Part shown: piece after piece, positions 1 through 6,885 of the stretch
Layout of the letters: the number at the start of each line of letters is the position of its first letter
Position numbering within the stretch: position 1 is the stretch's first letter
IMG/VR virus record: IMGVR_UViG_3300017951_000078
Location: 1-29,483 of that record
DNA from: a virus
Strand: one strand, 5' to 3'
Length of the DNA: 29,483 nucleotides
The notes under the pieces: model-generated
What the model saw: only the letters and a program-made list of their open reading frames with translations
Databases searched by the model: none
What the model was told of the DNA's origin: nothing
Made by a program: the position numbers and the translations under genes

Positions 1-744
1 AAATGCACTCTTGTTCACAGTTATGCTTTATCTGGAACATCTTTGAAACACCACATCAATTACTTTTTATACTGCTTAGATAATTTTAATATTGTTGCTA
101 TAGTCGGTGACTATAATGGAGGCGTTCAGTTTTTGCAATCTTGCAATGAAAGTGAAGTGTTTCAATCTAGGAAATTAAAATTAAAAACTATTGATATATC
201 TTTTGAAAATCCAGAAGAATATAAAAACGACCTGAGAATGTTCAAGATAGAATACAATAAAAACGACAATAAAATAGTTTATTTAAGAAAGCCTACTAGT
301 AAATGGATTAGACTGGCAAACGAATTACTTCAATCTAATTTTGATCATAGAAGATTGTTTTTTGCTTCTAGAGCTATTGATGAATCTTACAGTCAGCAAA
401 AAAAGAAAAGTATACCTATAGAAGATTTAAAATTTTTAAGATCTGCTGAAGAAACAAAGCAAAGTCCTGCAGCCAAAATGATTGATTTTATCGAGCACCA
501 ATCTGATATGATTGACTTAACAAAGAATGAATGTGCTTTGATACAAATTACAACAACTTCTCAAGGAACCCAAACATTTGATTTGCCTCCAAACTTGAGA
601 AGGCAGTCTGGACCAGATAAAGCCAGAAAAGACTCATATTCCGCTTTAGTATTAGGAAATTGGATGGCTAAAATATATTTTGATAGCAATAGTAAAGATG
701 TAGAAGAGGTATTCGAAACCTTCACTCCTATGTTTATAAGTTAA
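1..744 (+). CDS. terL: Terminase large subunit, C-terminal nuclease part (5' end outside the window)
   Basis: The frame is open from the first base, so this is the last 247 residues of a longer gene; the TTG at 43 is an internal Leu codon, not a start. The piece resembles the RNase H-fold nuclease of the large terminase, which cuts concatemeric DNA during packaging. A hydrophobic strand leads into a likely metal-binding Asp (VAIVGDYNGG, Asp at visible residue 37), and an acidic residue followed by a helix lies near the end (ARKDSYSALVLG), the usual arrangement of the late catalytic Asp. The ATPase Walker motifs would lie upstream. Its position directly before a portal gene is the standard packaging order and supports the call. 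The nuclease assignment rests on motif pattern and synteny, not on an alignment. Confidence 0.75.
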   Translation, partial: KCTLVHSYALSGTSLKHHINYFLYCLDNFNIVAIVGDYNGGVQFLQSCNESEVFQSRKLKLKTIDISFENPEEYKNDLRMFKIEYNKNDNKIVYLRKPTSKWIRLANELLQSNFDHRRLFFASRAIDESYSQQKKKSIPIEDLKFLRSAEETKQSPAAKMIDFIEHQSDMIDLTKNECALIQITTTSQGTQTFDLPPNLRRQSGPDKARKDSYSALVLGNWMAKIYFDSNSKDVEEVFETFTPMFIS

Positions 745-794
745 AGTTAGAAAAGTAACTTTTAACTTTTAAAATACTTTTAAAGGAAACTTTT
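744..794. repeat. ACTTTT repeat cluster upstream of the portal gene
   Basis: Four copies of ACTTTT start at 758, 765, 776 and 789. Inverted copies (AAAGT, AAAAGT) sit at 744-756, and AAAAGTAACTTTT at 751-763 is a near-perfect palindrome. The cluster lies between the terminase stop and a promoter-like motif at 803. It could be a binding site for a regulator or only AT-rich low-complexity sequence. A related palindrome (ACTTTTTAAAGT) lies in the divergent promoter region at 11739-11750, and ACTTTAAAAGT lies before the gene at 26955. Confidence 0.35.
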
Positions 795-802
795 CATAAC
801 TT

Positions 803-817
803 GTGTAATAAATATAA
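803..817 (+). promoter_or_regulatory. GTGTAATAA motif just upstream of the portal start
   Basis: GTGTAATAA at 803-811 is followed after six bases by the ATG at 818. It is the most divergent member of a motif (GTGTATAAT-like, then 6-10 bases, then ATG) seen before five genes in the window. No Shine-Dalgarno sequence is present in this gap. The motif may be a -10 element giving a transcript with almost no leader. Confidence 0.35.
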
Positions 818-2791
818 ATGTCTAAAAGAAAATATACTAAAAGATCGGATTACTGGAATAAGTTTAAATCTGAGCATGAGGCGTCTCTTTCAGAAATGTT
901 TGTATCTCAAGCTTCTGAAAATTATGAGCCACAATTAATGGGTGAGCCTTTTTATGCTTACGAATCAAAAGCTTACTCCAGATCTTCTTTGAATGATAAT
1001 AACGCTTTATCAAGAAGAAATCAGGTTGCTGTAGGCCCAAAAGTATTTGGTTATACGAATATAAGGGCCGGGATGTTGCCTTATGACTACGGTATTGATG
1101 GTGTTAATGTTAGGGATGCTATTGAGCTTTGCCAGAAAGCATACTGCAATATTGCTATATTCAGAAATTCTATAGACATGATGGCGGATTTCGCTAATTC
1201 TAATTTATACTTAGAAGGCGGAAGCGTAAAATCAAGAAAATTTATAAACTCTTGGTTTAAAAAAATAAAAATTTGGAGTTTGAAGGATCAATTTTTTCGG
1301 GAGTTTTACAGAAGCGGTAACGTCTTTCTTTACACCATTAATGGTAAATTTAATTTAGATGATTTTGCTAAAATTAGAGATTTAGGAATCCTTGGCAAAG
1401 TTAATAAAATACCTATTAGGTATATATTATTAAACCCCTATGATATGGCTGCTAAAAGATCCACTTCTTTTGAAAACGGGTTATATGAAAAAATTCTTAG
1501 TGAATACGAATTAGAAAGATTGCAAAACCCTAAGACTGATGAAGATAAGGAGTTATTTAATTCTTTGACTGAAGAAATGCAGACAAAGATTAAAAAGGGT
1601 GGTTATTACACTGACGGAATGAAAGTGGCCCTTGATCCTGAGAAGCTTCGTTATTCTTTTTATAAAAAGCAGGATTATGAGCCATTTGGTGTACCTTTTG
1701 GGTTTGGAGTTTTAGATGATATAAACTTCAAGCTAGAAATGAAAAAAATTGACCAATCTATTTGCAGAACAATTGAGAATGTTGTGCTGTTGATCACTAT
1801 GGGTACTGCGCCCAAAGACGGAGGTATAAATCCTAGAAATATAGGGGCCATGCAGAAATTATTCCAAAACCAAAGTGTTGGTCGAGTTTTGGTTAGTGAT
1901 TATACCACTAAAGCTGAATTTATTATCCCAGATTTGCAAAAAGTTATTGGCCCATCTAAGTATGAAGTAGTAAATCAAGATATTAAAGAAGGTTTGCAAA
2001 ATATAATTCTCAATCAAGAAAAATTTGCTAGCACTGAAATCAAGGCTCAAATGTTTTTGCAGAGATTGAATGAGGCTAGAGACGCCTTTTTAAATGAATT
2101 TTTACAGCCAGAAATCAAGCAACTATGTAAGAACTTTGGTTTAAGGGATGTGCCGGTAGCTAAGTTTGAAACTATAGATCTCAAAGATTCTGCTCAAGTT
2201 CAAAGGGTCATTACTCGAATGATGGAACTTGGTATTCTTCCTCCAGAGGAGGGAATCAAGGTTATAGAAACTGGAGTTTTTCCTAAAGAAAACGAGTTAA
2301 GAAAAGCTCAAGAAAGGTTTATCGAAGATCGTAAAAAAGGTTTTTATAATCCTATAGTTGGTGGGATTCCTTTTTATGAAGGGGATAGTGAAGAAGAAGT
2401 CGAAACCAAAGTTACTGTTACTCCTCGTCAATCTGGCAGACCTGTCGGCGCAAAATCTTTTGCTAAAGATAAATATTCTGTAGATACGATTAAACAAACA
2501 GTAGATAAAACTGTTGATTTATATAATATATTATTATCCGAAGCAAAAAAAGTTTACAAAAAGAAAAGGCTTAATAAAGATCAAAAGCAAGTTTTAGCTA
2601 GAGTGTGCGAATCAATAGTGGTTGGATGTGAGCATTCAGAGTGGGAAAAAAGGGCTGTAGATTGCTTAAACGACAATAAAAAAATGTTAGAAATAGGAAC
2701 TTTAGAAGGCGTTGATAAAATAAGTAATGAGCATGTTCTTGATGCTTACGCATCAGCTATTTTGTATCATAGCAATAAAATTTCTTTTTAG
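818..2791 (+). CDS. Portal protein
   Basis: This 657-residue protein follows the terminase and precedes a prohead protease, which is the canonical place for the portal, the dodecameric ring through which DNA enters the capsid and to which the tail is joined. Content fits: a soluble mixed alpha/beta N-terminal half with a helix of the type FRNSIDMMADFANS near residue 115, a clip/stem-like central part (YEPFGVPFGFGVLDDINFKL, then a long helix), and a helical C-terminus rich in Lys and Glu. At 657 residues it is longer than many siphovirus portals; the last 150 or so residues form an extra charged helical region after a low-complexity linker. The ATG at 818 is preceded by the GTGTAATAA motif and no Shine-Dalgarno sequence. 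The gene leaves a 26-base gap before the next one. Assignment is by context and overall pattern. Confidence 0.8.
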   Translation: MSKRKYTKRSDYWNKFKSEHEASLSEMFVSQASENYEPQLMGEPFYAYESKAYSRSSLNDNNALSRRNQVAVGPKVFGYTNIRAGMLPYDYGIDGVNVRDAIELCQKAYCNIAIFRNSIDMMADFANSNLYLEGGSVKSRKFINSWFKKIKIWSLKDQFFREFYRSGNVFLYTINGKFNLDDFAKIRDLGILGKVNKIPIRYILLNPYDMAAKRSTSFENGLYEKILSEYELERLQNPKTDEDKELFNSLTEEMQTKIKKGGYYTDGMKVALDPEKLRYSFYKKQDYEPFGVPFGFGVLDDINFKLEMKKIDQSICRTIENVVLLITMGTAPKDGGINPRNIGAMQKLFQNQSVGRVLVSDYTTKAEFIIPDLQKVIGPSKYEVVNQDIKEGLQNIILNQEKFASTEIKAQMFLQRLNEARDAFLNEFLQPEIKQLCKNFGLRDVPVAKFETIDLKDSAQVQRVITRMMELGILPPEEGIKVIETGVFPKENELRKAQERFIEDRKKGFYNPIVGGIPFYEGDSEEEVETKVTVTPRQSGRPVGAKSFAKDKYSVDTIKQTVDKTVDLYNILLSEAKKVYKKKRLNKDQKQVLARVCESIVVGCEHSEWEKRAVDCLNDNKKMLEIGTLEGVDKISNEHVLDAYASAILYHSNKISF

Positions 2792-2801
2792 TTAATAAAT
2801 A

Positions 2802-2817
2802 GTGTATTTTATATTAA
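2802..2817 (+). promoter_or_regulatory. GTGTATTTT motif upstream of the protease-scaffold start
   Basis: GTGTATTTT at 2802-2810 lies seven bases before the ATG at 2818, in the short gap after the portal stop. It matches the recurring start-proximal motif at 803, 13561, 28338 and (minus strand) 11740. No purine-rich ribosome site is present, so the motif may be a -10 element for a short-leadered transcript. Confidence 0.4.
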
Positions 2818-4434
2818 ATGAGTGAGCAACAAAAAGAGTATAAATACAAAACGCAATTTGACTTTAGTATCTATGCCACTAATGACTTAGAAAACGATCT
2901 AAGTATTAGTATTGCTTCTTTGGAAAACTTAAAGCCTTTAATACCTAAATCAGTAGACTTAAAAAAGAACATTGATTTAGTTGGCGTTGCTTTTAATGCC
3001 GCAGTGGTTAACAAGTTTAACAAAAACGGAGACGGCATTGATTCTGAAACTGCGACTGAAATAATTAAATATTTTGTTAACAAGCCTACCAATATCGAAC
3101 ATAAAAAAGAAAAAGTTGTAGGTCATATTGTAAACGCAGGTTTTACAGACTTAGAAAATTCAAAAGTTTTAACTTCTAATGAAGCTTCTGGAAGAGCAGA
3201 GCCTTACTTTTTATCTTTAGCTGCGGTTGTTTACAAAACTGTTAATCCAGATTTTGCTAACGCACTTCTTCAAACAGGGGATCCTGAAAGCCATTTATAT
3301 AAAGCTATATCTGCAAGTTGGGAACTTGGATTCAATGAATATAGCATAGCCGTTGGCTCTCAAGACTTAAACGAAGCTAAGATTATATCTGATCCAGAAG
3401 AAGTTGAAAAGTTTAAGCATTACTTAAAAAGCTTTGGCGGTTCAGGAAAACTAGAAAACGGAGAGCCAGTTTACCGTTTAGTTACAGGTGAAGTTTTTCC
3501 TTTAGGAATAGGCTTTACATCGAATCCTGCTGCAGACGTTAAAGGAATTTATATCGAAAAAAACGAAGATATAAAAATCAAAAAGGAAGATAACTCTTCT
3601 GAGCAAAATCAAAAACAAGAAATTGTTGATAATAATTCCCTAAAAATTTCACAAAACAGTGAAAATGATGTAAAATCACATAACAGTATATCTATCATGA
3701 ATATAACAGAAATCACAAATGAGTTCGCAAAAATTCTTGATAGTAAGCTTTCCGAGAAAGCTGAATTCTCTCAAGAGGCTGTTGCTAGCATATCTTCTTT
3801 TGTCGCTGACAAAATTAGAGAAAAAGATGTCGAGTTCCAAAAGGAACGTGAAGAGATCGAGCAGCAAAAAGCTTTGGCAGCAGAAGAGGCAGAACAGGCA
3901 AAGGCTTCTATCGTAGAATTACAAGAGCAATTAAAGGAAGCGCAAGAGAAAATTGATTCTCTTGAGTCTACTATGGCTGCTGCTAAGGCAGAAGAGCTGT
4001 TCAACAGCAGAATGGAAGCCTTAGATGAAGCTTTTGATCTCAGTGATGCTGACCGTGCTGTCATCGCCAAAGAGGTTCAATCTTTGGATAGCGCCGAAGC
4101 TTCATTTGATTCTTACCAAGATAAACTTAACACCCTTCTTCATCATAAGAGCAAAGCTTTTAAGTTGGAGCAGGAAAAAGTTATCAGCGAAAGAGTTGAA
4201 ACTGAGGTTGAGAAAAGAATCGCTTCTTTGGATACCAAAGAAGAAAGCGCACCTGCTGCGCAGACAGTGGAAACGGCTGAAGCTTCAGACGCAGATGTTG
4301 AAGAGGCTTTAGATCGTGTGGAGGCTTCAGAAGAAGCTCCCGTAAATAATAATGGAGCTTCTGCACACGAAGAGTCTCTTCTGGAGAAATTTAGCAAAGC
4401 TTTTAACAAAGACAACATTCAAATTAAATACTAA
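2818..4434 (+). CDS. Prohead protease fused to capsid scaffold
   Basis: A 538-residue protein with two parts. Residues 1-250 look like a capsid maturation serine protease of the prohead core protease type: NIEHKKEKVVGHI carries the probable catalytic His (His95), and KAISASWELGF carries the probable nucleophile Ser (Ser165 or Ser167). Residues 250-293 are a polar linker. Residues 294-538 are a charged, Ala/Glu-rich segment with a long predicted coiled coil (about 340-395), typical of an internal scaffold that is later degraded. Protease and scaffold in one frame recalls lambda C/Nu3, where a nested start makes the scaffold alone; Met294 (position 3697) is a candidate for this. Glu codons shift from about 5 GAG in 27 before Met294 to 19 in 43 after it. 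The decoration gene starts four bases after the stop. Confidence 0.8.
   Translation: MSEQQKEYKYKTQFDFSIYATNDLENDLSISIASLENLKPLIPKSVDLKKNIDLVGVAFNAAVVNKFNKNGDGIDSETATEIIKYFVNKPTNIEHKKEKVVGHIVNAGFTDLENSKVLTSNEASGRAEPYFLSLAAVVYKTVNPDFANALLQTGDPESHLYKAISASWELGFNEYSIAVGSQDLNEAKIISDPEEVEKFKHYLKSFGGSGKLENGEPVYRLVTGEVFPLGIGFTSNPAADVKGIYIEKNEDIKIKKEDNSSEQNQKQEIVDNNSLKISQNSENDVKSHNSISIMNITEITNEFAKILDSKLSEKAEFSQEAVASISSFVADKIREKDVEFQKEREEIEQQKALAAEEAEQAKASIVELQEQLKEAQEKIDSLESTMAAAKAEELFNSRMEALDEAFDLSDADRAVIAKEVQSLDSAEASFDSYQDKLNTLLHHKSKAFKLEQEKVISERVETEVEKRIASLDTKEESAPAAQTVETAEASDADVEEALDRVEASEEAPVNNNGASAHEESLLEKFSKAFNKDNIQIKY
3697..4434 (+). CDS. Possible internally started scaffold protein (nested in the protease gene)
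   Basis: An in-frame ATG at 3697 would make a 245-residue protein holding only the coiled-coil scaffold part. It falls exactly at the boundary between the polar linker and the scaffold. Codon choice changes there towards the pattern of the capsid genes downstream (more GAG, CGT and CTT/CTC), as expected if this part is made in larger amounts. AGTATAT lies 12 bases before the ATG; no clear Shine-Dalgarno sequence is seen. Lambda Nu3 inside C is the known precedent. This is an inference; the fused protein may also be cleaved after translation. Confidence 0.35.
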   Translation: MNITEITNEFAKILDSKLSEKAEFSQEAVASISSFVADKIREKDVEFQKEREEIEQQKALAAEEAEQAKASIVELQEQLKEAQEKIDSLESTMAAAKAEELFNSRMEALDEAFDLSDADRAVIAKEVQSLDSAEASFDSYQDKLNTLLHHKSKAFKLEQEKVISERVETEVEKRIASLDTKEESAPAAQTVETAEASDADVEEALDRVEASEEAPVNNNGASAHEESLLEKFSKAFNKDNIQIKY

Positions 4435-4438
4435 CCAT

Positions 4439-5098
4439 ATGGCACTTAGATTATTACCTTTCAGACAATATTCTGACAACGATGTGGTCAACCTGTTTGC
4501 AAACCAGACAGTTGACTCTACGCCTAGCACTAACGGAAACGGTAGCGCTGGAGTGATGGTCAAAGTATTAAGCGGAAACCTCAATAAGGATGTTATTGAT
4601 TTCATCGATAGCAGCTACCTTGGAAAGACTGATTACCCATTTTTGGGCGCTGACCAGTATCCTACGGTTCCTTTGAGAGTCACAGCCGCCACCGCAGACG
4701 CTTCTGTCTTAGGTGTTACTTTGAGACAAACCTTAGAAACTGACGAAAACGGAGAGAAACTCATCTACAACCCTATTAAGCGTGATGAGTTACAGGCTGT
4801 TCTTAGTGGGCAGGCTGTTCCTGTAGCAACCAAAGGTTTATTCACCTTCTCTGAAGATGGATATGAGAAGGATTCAAACTTTGCTCCCGGTAACCTCGCT
4901 GTTATCTCTGCAAACGCTGGCAAGCTTTCTGGTGTCGCATGGGCGAACACCTCTGGCGAAACCATTGTCGGGACCATTTTAGGAACTGGAAACAGAACTT
5001 CCCAGAATGGTCAGTCTGATCAATTCGCAGGTACTGGCACTGCTCAGTATGCGCTTGTTCAGTTGGATTGTTCAATTAGCAACACTTACACTGCTTAA
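4439..5098 (+). CDS. Probable capsid decoration or stabilisation protein
   Basis: This 219-residue protein sits between the scaffold and the major capsid gene, the position of the lambda D head decoration protein. The ATG at 4439 lies four bases after the upstream stop and is preferred over an in-frame start at 4352 that would overlap the scaffold gene by 83 bases. The sequence is soluble, Gly/Thr/Ser/Ala-rich and beta-prone, with no signal peptide, membrane segment or cysteine cluster except one Cys near the end. Codons are more GC-rich than in most genes of the window, like the capsid gene, which suggests high expression. No family motif is recognised, so the call rests on position, size, composition and codon use. 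Confidence 0.55.
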   Translation: MALRLLPFRQYSDNDVVNLFANQTVDSTPSTNGNGSAGVMVKVLSGNLNKDVIDFIDSSYLGKTDYPFLGADQYPTVPLRVTAATADASVLGVTLRQTLETDENGEKLIYNPIKRDELQAVLSGQAVPVATKGLFTFSEDGYEKDSNFAPGNLAVISANAGKLSGVAWANTSGETIVGTILGTGNRTSQNGQSDQFAGTGTAQYALVQLDCSISNTYTA

Positions 5099-5103
5099 TA
5101 AGT

Positions 5104-5111
5104 AGAAAGGA
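5104..5111 (+). promoter_or_regulatory. Shine-Dalgarno-like site of the major capsid gene
   Basis: AGAAAGGA ends nine bases before the ATG at 5121. It is the clearest ribosome-binding site in the window, where most starts have none, and fixes the capsid gene start. Confidence 0.6.
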
Positions 5112-5120
5112 TTTATAGAA

Positions 5121-6275
5121 ATGAATATTACTCTTAAAAGAACCGATGAACAAGTTGAATTAGTTAAGGCTATGGCTTCTCGCAACAGAGATGTTGCTTA
5201 CTCAGCTCAGGTTGCCTTGGCAGAATTCATTGGTCCAGTTTTAGCAGAGGTTATCAACAACGCTCCTACGATTAGTAACTTGTTTACTTCTCTTCAGTAC
5301 AACGCTGATGACAACCCTTCTATTCCTTTGGATCTTTATCACGACATTTTCGACGAGGATTATATCAAGGTTTACAGCCAGTCTGTTGCTGGTGGTCTTC
5401 CTACCAACTATGTGCAGCCAACTGCTGCTGAGTTGAAGTTTACCACTTACACCTTGGATTCTGCTGTTTCTTTTGACCGCAGATACGCTTCTCGTTCTCG
5501 TTTAGATGTAGTTGGAAAAACTTTCACCAGAGTCGCACAGGAAGTTTTATTGAAGCAGGAAAGAACTTCTGCTAACTTAGTTTTCACCGCTGCTGCTAAT
5601 GCTGCAACCGGAAATGATTCTTTCACTGCGAAGAATCGTCACATCTTCCGTACAGCTCAAGCTAACAGATTGTTATTGGATGACTTGAACAAGTTGTTCA
5701 CTAAGGCTAAGAGAATCAATGCTTCTTTTGTTGGAGGTACTCCTACTGGCGCTCGCCGTGGAATCACTGATTTATTAGTTTCTCCTGAAGTTGTGGAGCA
5801 GATTCGTGCAATGGCTTACAACCCAATCAATACTTTAGCACCTAATGGTGCTGCCGTTCAAGCCACTTCTCAGCCTATCGCTTTGAGTGAGAATGTTAGA
5901 TCTCAGATCTTCTCTCAGTCTGGCTTAACTGAGTTCTATGGTGTTGCCATCATGGAAGTATTGGAAATGGGTATCGGCAAGAGATTCAACAGCATCTTCG
6001 GTACTGTTGCAGGATCTACCGATTACTTAGACCATGGTTCTACCTCCGCATCCAGTGCTTTCACTGCTGCGAGCGAAGAAGTCATCATTGGTCTTGACCG
6101 TAGCCGTGACGCAATGGTTCGTGCTATTGCTGTTGATTCTGACACTGGTTCTGAATTCAACTTGGTGGCTGACGATCAGTTCTCTGCTAGACAGCAGCGC
6201 ATTGGTTACTACGGAGCTTTGGAAGAGGGCCGCATGGTTCTCGATAACAGAGCTTTAGTTGGTTTAATCATGTAA
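5121..6275 (+). CDS. Major capsid protein
   Basis: A 384-residue protein in the invariant place after the scaffold and decoration genes, ending at a strong terminator. Its length, a soluble mixed fold, and a C-terminal region rich in small hydrophobic residues fit an HK97-fold capsid subunit. Features include an N-terminal helical segment, a conserved-looking stretch with aromatic and acidic residues (residues about 75-100), a basic central part around RRYASRSRLDVVG (possible E-loop/P-domain region), and a late stretch TDLLVSPEVVEQIR typical of the strand-then-helix elements in capsid domains. The gene has the window's clearest ribosome site and the most GC-rich codon choice, both consistent with the most abundant virion protein. 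No N-terminal propeptide can be recognised, which fits a separate scaffold. Confidence 0.85.
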   Translation: MNITLKRTDEQVELVKAMASRNRDVAYSAQVALAEFIGPVLAEVINNAPTISNLFTSLQYNADDNPSIPLDLYHDIFDEDYIKVYSQSVAGGLPTNYVQPTAAELKFTTYTLDSAVSFDRRYASRSRLDVVGKTFTRVAQEVLLKQERTSANLVFTAAANAATGNDSFTAKNRHIFRTAQANRLLLDDLNKLFTKAKRINASFVGGTPTGARRGITDLLVSPEVVEQIRAMAYNPINTLAPNGAAVQATSQPIALSENVRSQIFSQSGLTEFYGVAIMEVLEMGIGKRFNSIFGTVAGSTDYLDHGSTSASSAFTAASEEVIIGLDRSRDAMVRAIAVDSDTGSEFNLVADDQFSARQQRIGYYGALEEGRMVLDNRALVGLIM

Positions 6276-6302
6276 TTATACTGCTAAAATTCATTATGAA
6301 TG

Positions 6303-6335
6303 CCTCGCCTCCATTTGGGGGCGAGGTTTTTTATT
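6303..6335 (+). terminator. Rho-independent terminator after the capsid gene
   Basis: A ten-base-pair stem (6303-6312 with 6317-6326, one G-T pair) closes an ATTT loop and is followed by six T residues (6327-6332). It starts 27 bases after the capsid stop and would end the head-gene transcript. Confidence 0.9.
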
Positions 6336-6365
6336 GAAAAACTCAAAGAAAAATTATTATATAAA
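6334..6365 (+). promoter_or_regulatory. Possible promoter for the 132-residue protein gene
   Basis: TTGAAA (6334-6339) and TATATA or TATAAA (from 6358 or 6360) are spaced by 18-20 bases and end a few bases before the ATG at 6369. Some promoter is expected here because a strong terminator lies directly upstream. In AT-rich DNA such matches are common. Confidence 0.35.
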
Positions 6366-6368
6366 AAT

Positions 6369-6767
6369 ATGGCTCAACGTAAAAAGAAAACTAAGCAAAA
6401 GATTACTAACCCTGATCAGCTTGAAAATTTTTCAAGCGGCAAGATAGAAGACGAAGCAATTCAAAAAACTAAAGAGCTAGAAGAGATGATGGGCATTAAG
6501 TCTGTAAACCATTTTGGAACTAATGATCCTGATGTTTTTGAGGAAAAAATGAGAGACTGTAACTTGGCAGATCTTCAAAGATTATGTCAGAAAGTTGGCA
6601 TTTTTCCTAGTCACGATAAAGTTAGACTAAAAGAGCAGTTAAGGCAAGCATTCAGAAGAACAACAAAAGGCACTAGAAGCGTAGTTCTTCAGCAAGAAAT
6701 GGACGTTATGAATCCTGATCATCCTGATCACGAAAAGATCAAAAAGCTTCTTTCAGATGGATTTTAA
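6369..6767 (+). CDS. Small basic protein with SAP/HeH-like motif, at the lambda FI position
   Basis: The ATG at 6369 gives 132 residues; an in-frame ATG at 6300 is rejected because it would run through the terminator. The N-terminus is Lys-rich (MAQRKKKTKQK). Residues about 65-102 have the pattern of a helix-extension-helix fold: an acidic helix (CNLADLQRLCQKVG), a short loop with a Lys/Arg-rich turn, and a second helix (LKEQLRQAF). Such motifs bind nucleic acid or proteins and also occur at the N-terminus of some head proteins; lambda gpFI, of the same length and also directly after the capsid gene, has a comparable element. The gene is a transcription unit of its own between two terminators. 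Function is not established; a head-assembly or packaging helper is a reasonable guess from position. Confidence 0.65.
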   Translation: MAQRKKKTKQKITNPDQLENFSSGKIEDEAIQKTKELEEMMGIKSVNHFGTNDPDVFEEKMRDCNLADLQRLCQKVGIFPSHDKVRLKEQLRQAFRRTTKGTRSVVLQQEMDVMNPDHPDHEKIKKLLSDGF

Positions 6768-6828
6768 GTTGGTTAAATAGGGTTTAGCGGACGTTTAACC
6801 TATCTAGCAGGGATACTGTCAACCAACT
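6767..6828 (+). other. Inverted-repeat element, possible structured RNA with a three-way junction
   Basis: AGTTGGTT (6767-6774) pairs with AACCAACT (6821-6828). Inside are a hairpin (about 6777-6784 with 6797-6803, one bulged G) and a short CAG/CTG hairpin (6808-6818). The result is an outer eight-base-pair stem with two arms, starting at the last base of the upstream stop codon and ending 12 bases before the next terminator. It may be a 3' mRNA structure, a small RNA or a DNA site. No known ribozyme or riboswitch core is recognised. Confidence 0.4.
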
Positions 6829-6840
6829 AAATTTAAACAT

Positions 6841-6869
6841 AAAAAAAGCCCCCCTTTCGGGGGGCTTTT
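6841..6869. terminator. Bidirectional rho-independent terminator between convergent genes
   Basis: A seven-base-pair G/C stem (6848-6854 with 6859-6865) closes a TTTC loop. It is flanked by A residues on the left (6841-6847) and TTTT on the right (6866-6869), so it can stop transcription in both directions. The T tract is longest on the minus strand, where it ends the tube-gene operon 17 bases after its last stop codon. Confidence 0.9.
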
Positions 6870-6885
6870 ACTTTACAATAATCGT

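Noticed and set aside
43-744. TTG at 43 as the start of a complete 233-residue gene
   Set aside because: The same frame is open from base 1 and the encoded part upstream continues the protein; the gene is truncated by the window edge.
811-820. T4-type late promoter (TATAAATA-like) before the portal
   Set aside because: TATAAATG overlaps the start codon itself, so transcription would begin inside the gene; other genes do not share it.
3771-4070. Minus-strand ORF of 99 residues (Ser/Ala/Cys-rich) inside the scaffold gene
   Set aside because: Composition is the reverse-strand shadow of a Glu/Ala/Lys-rich coiled coil; no start signal or context.
4352-4438. Earlier in-frame ATG for the decoration gene
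   Set aside because: It would overlap the scaffold gene by 83 bases and encode a basic stretch unlike the rest; the ATG at 4439, four bases after the stop, is the natural start.
6300-6368. Upstream ATG extending the 132-residue protein by 23 residues
   Set aside because: The extension is translated through the terminator hairpin and loses the likely promoter.
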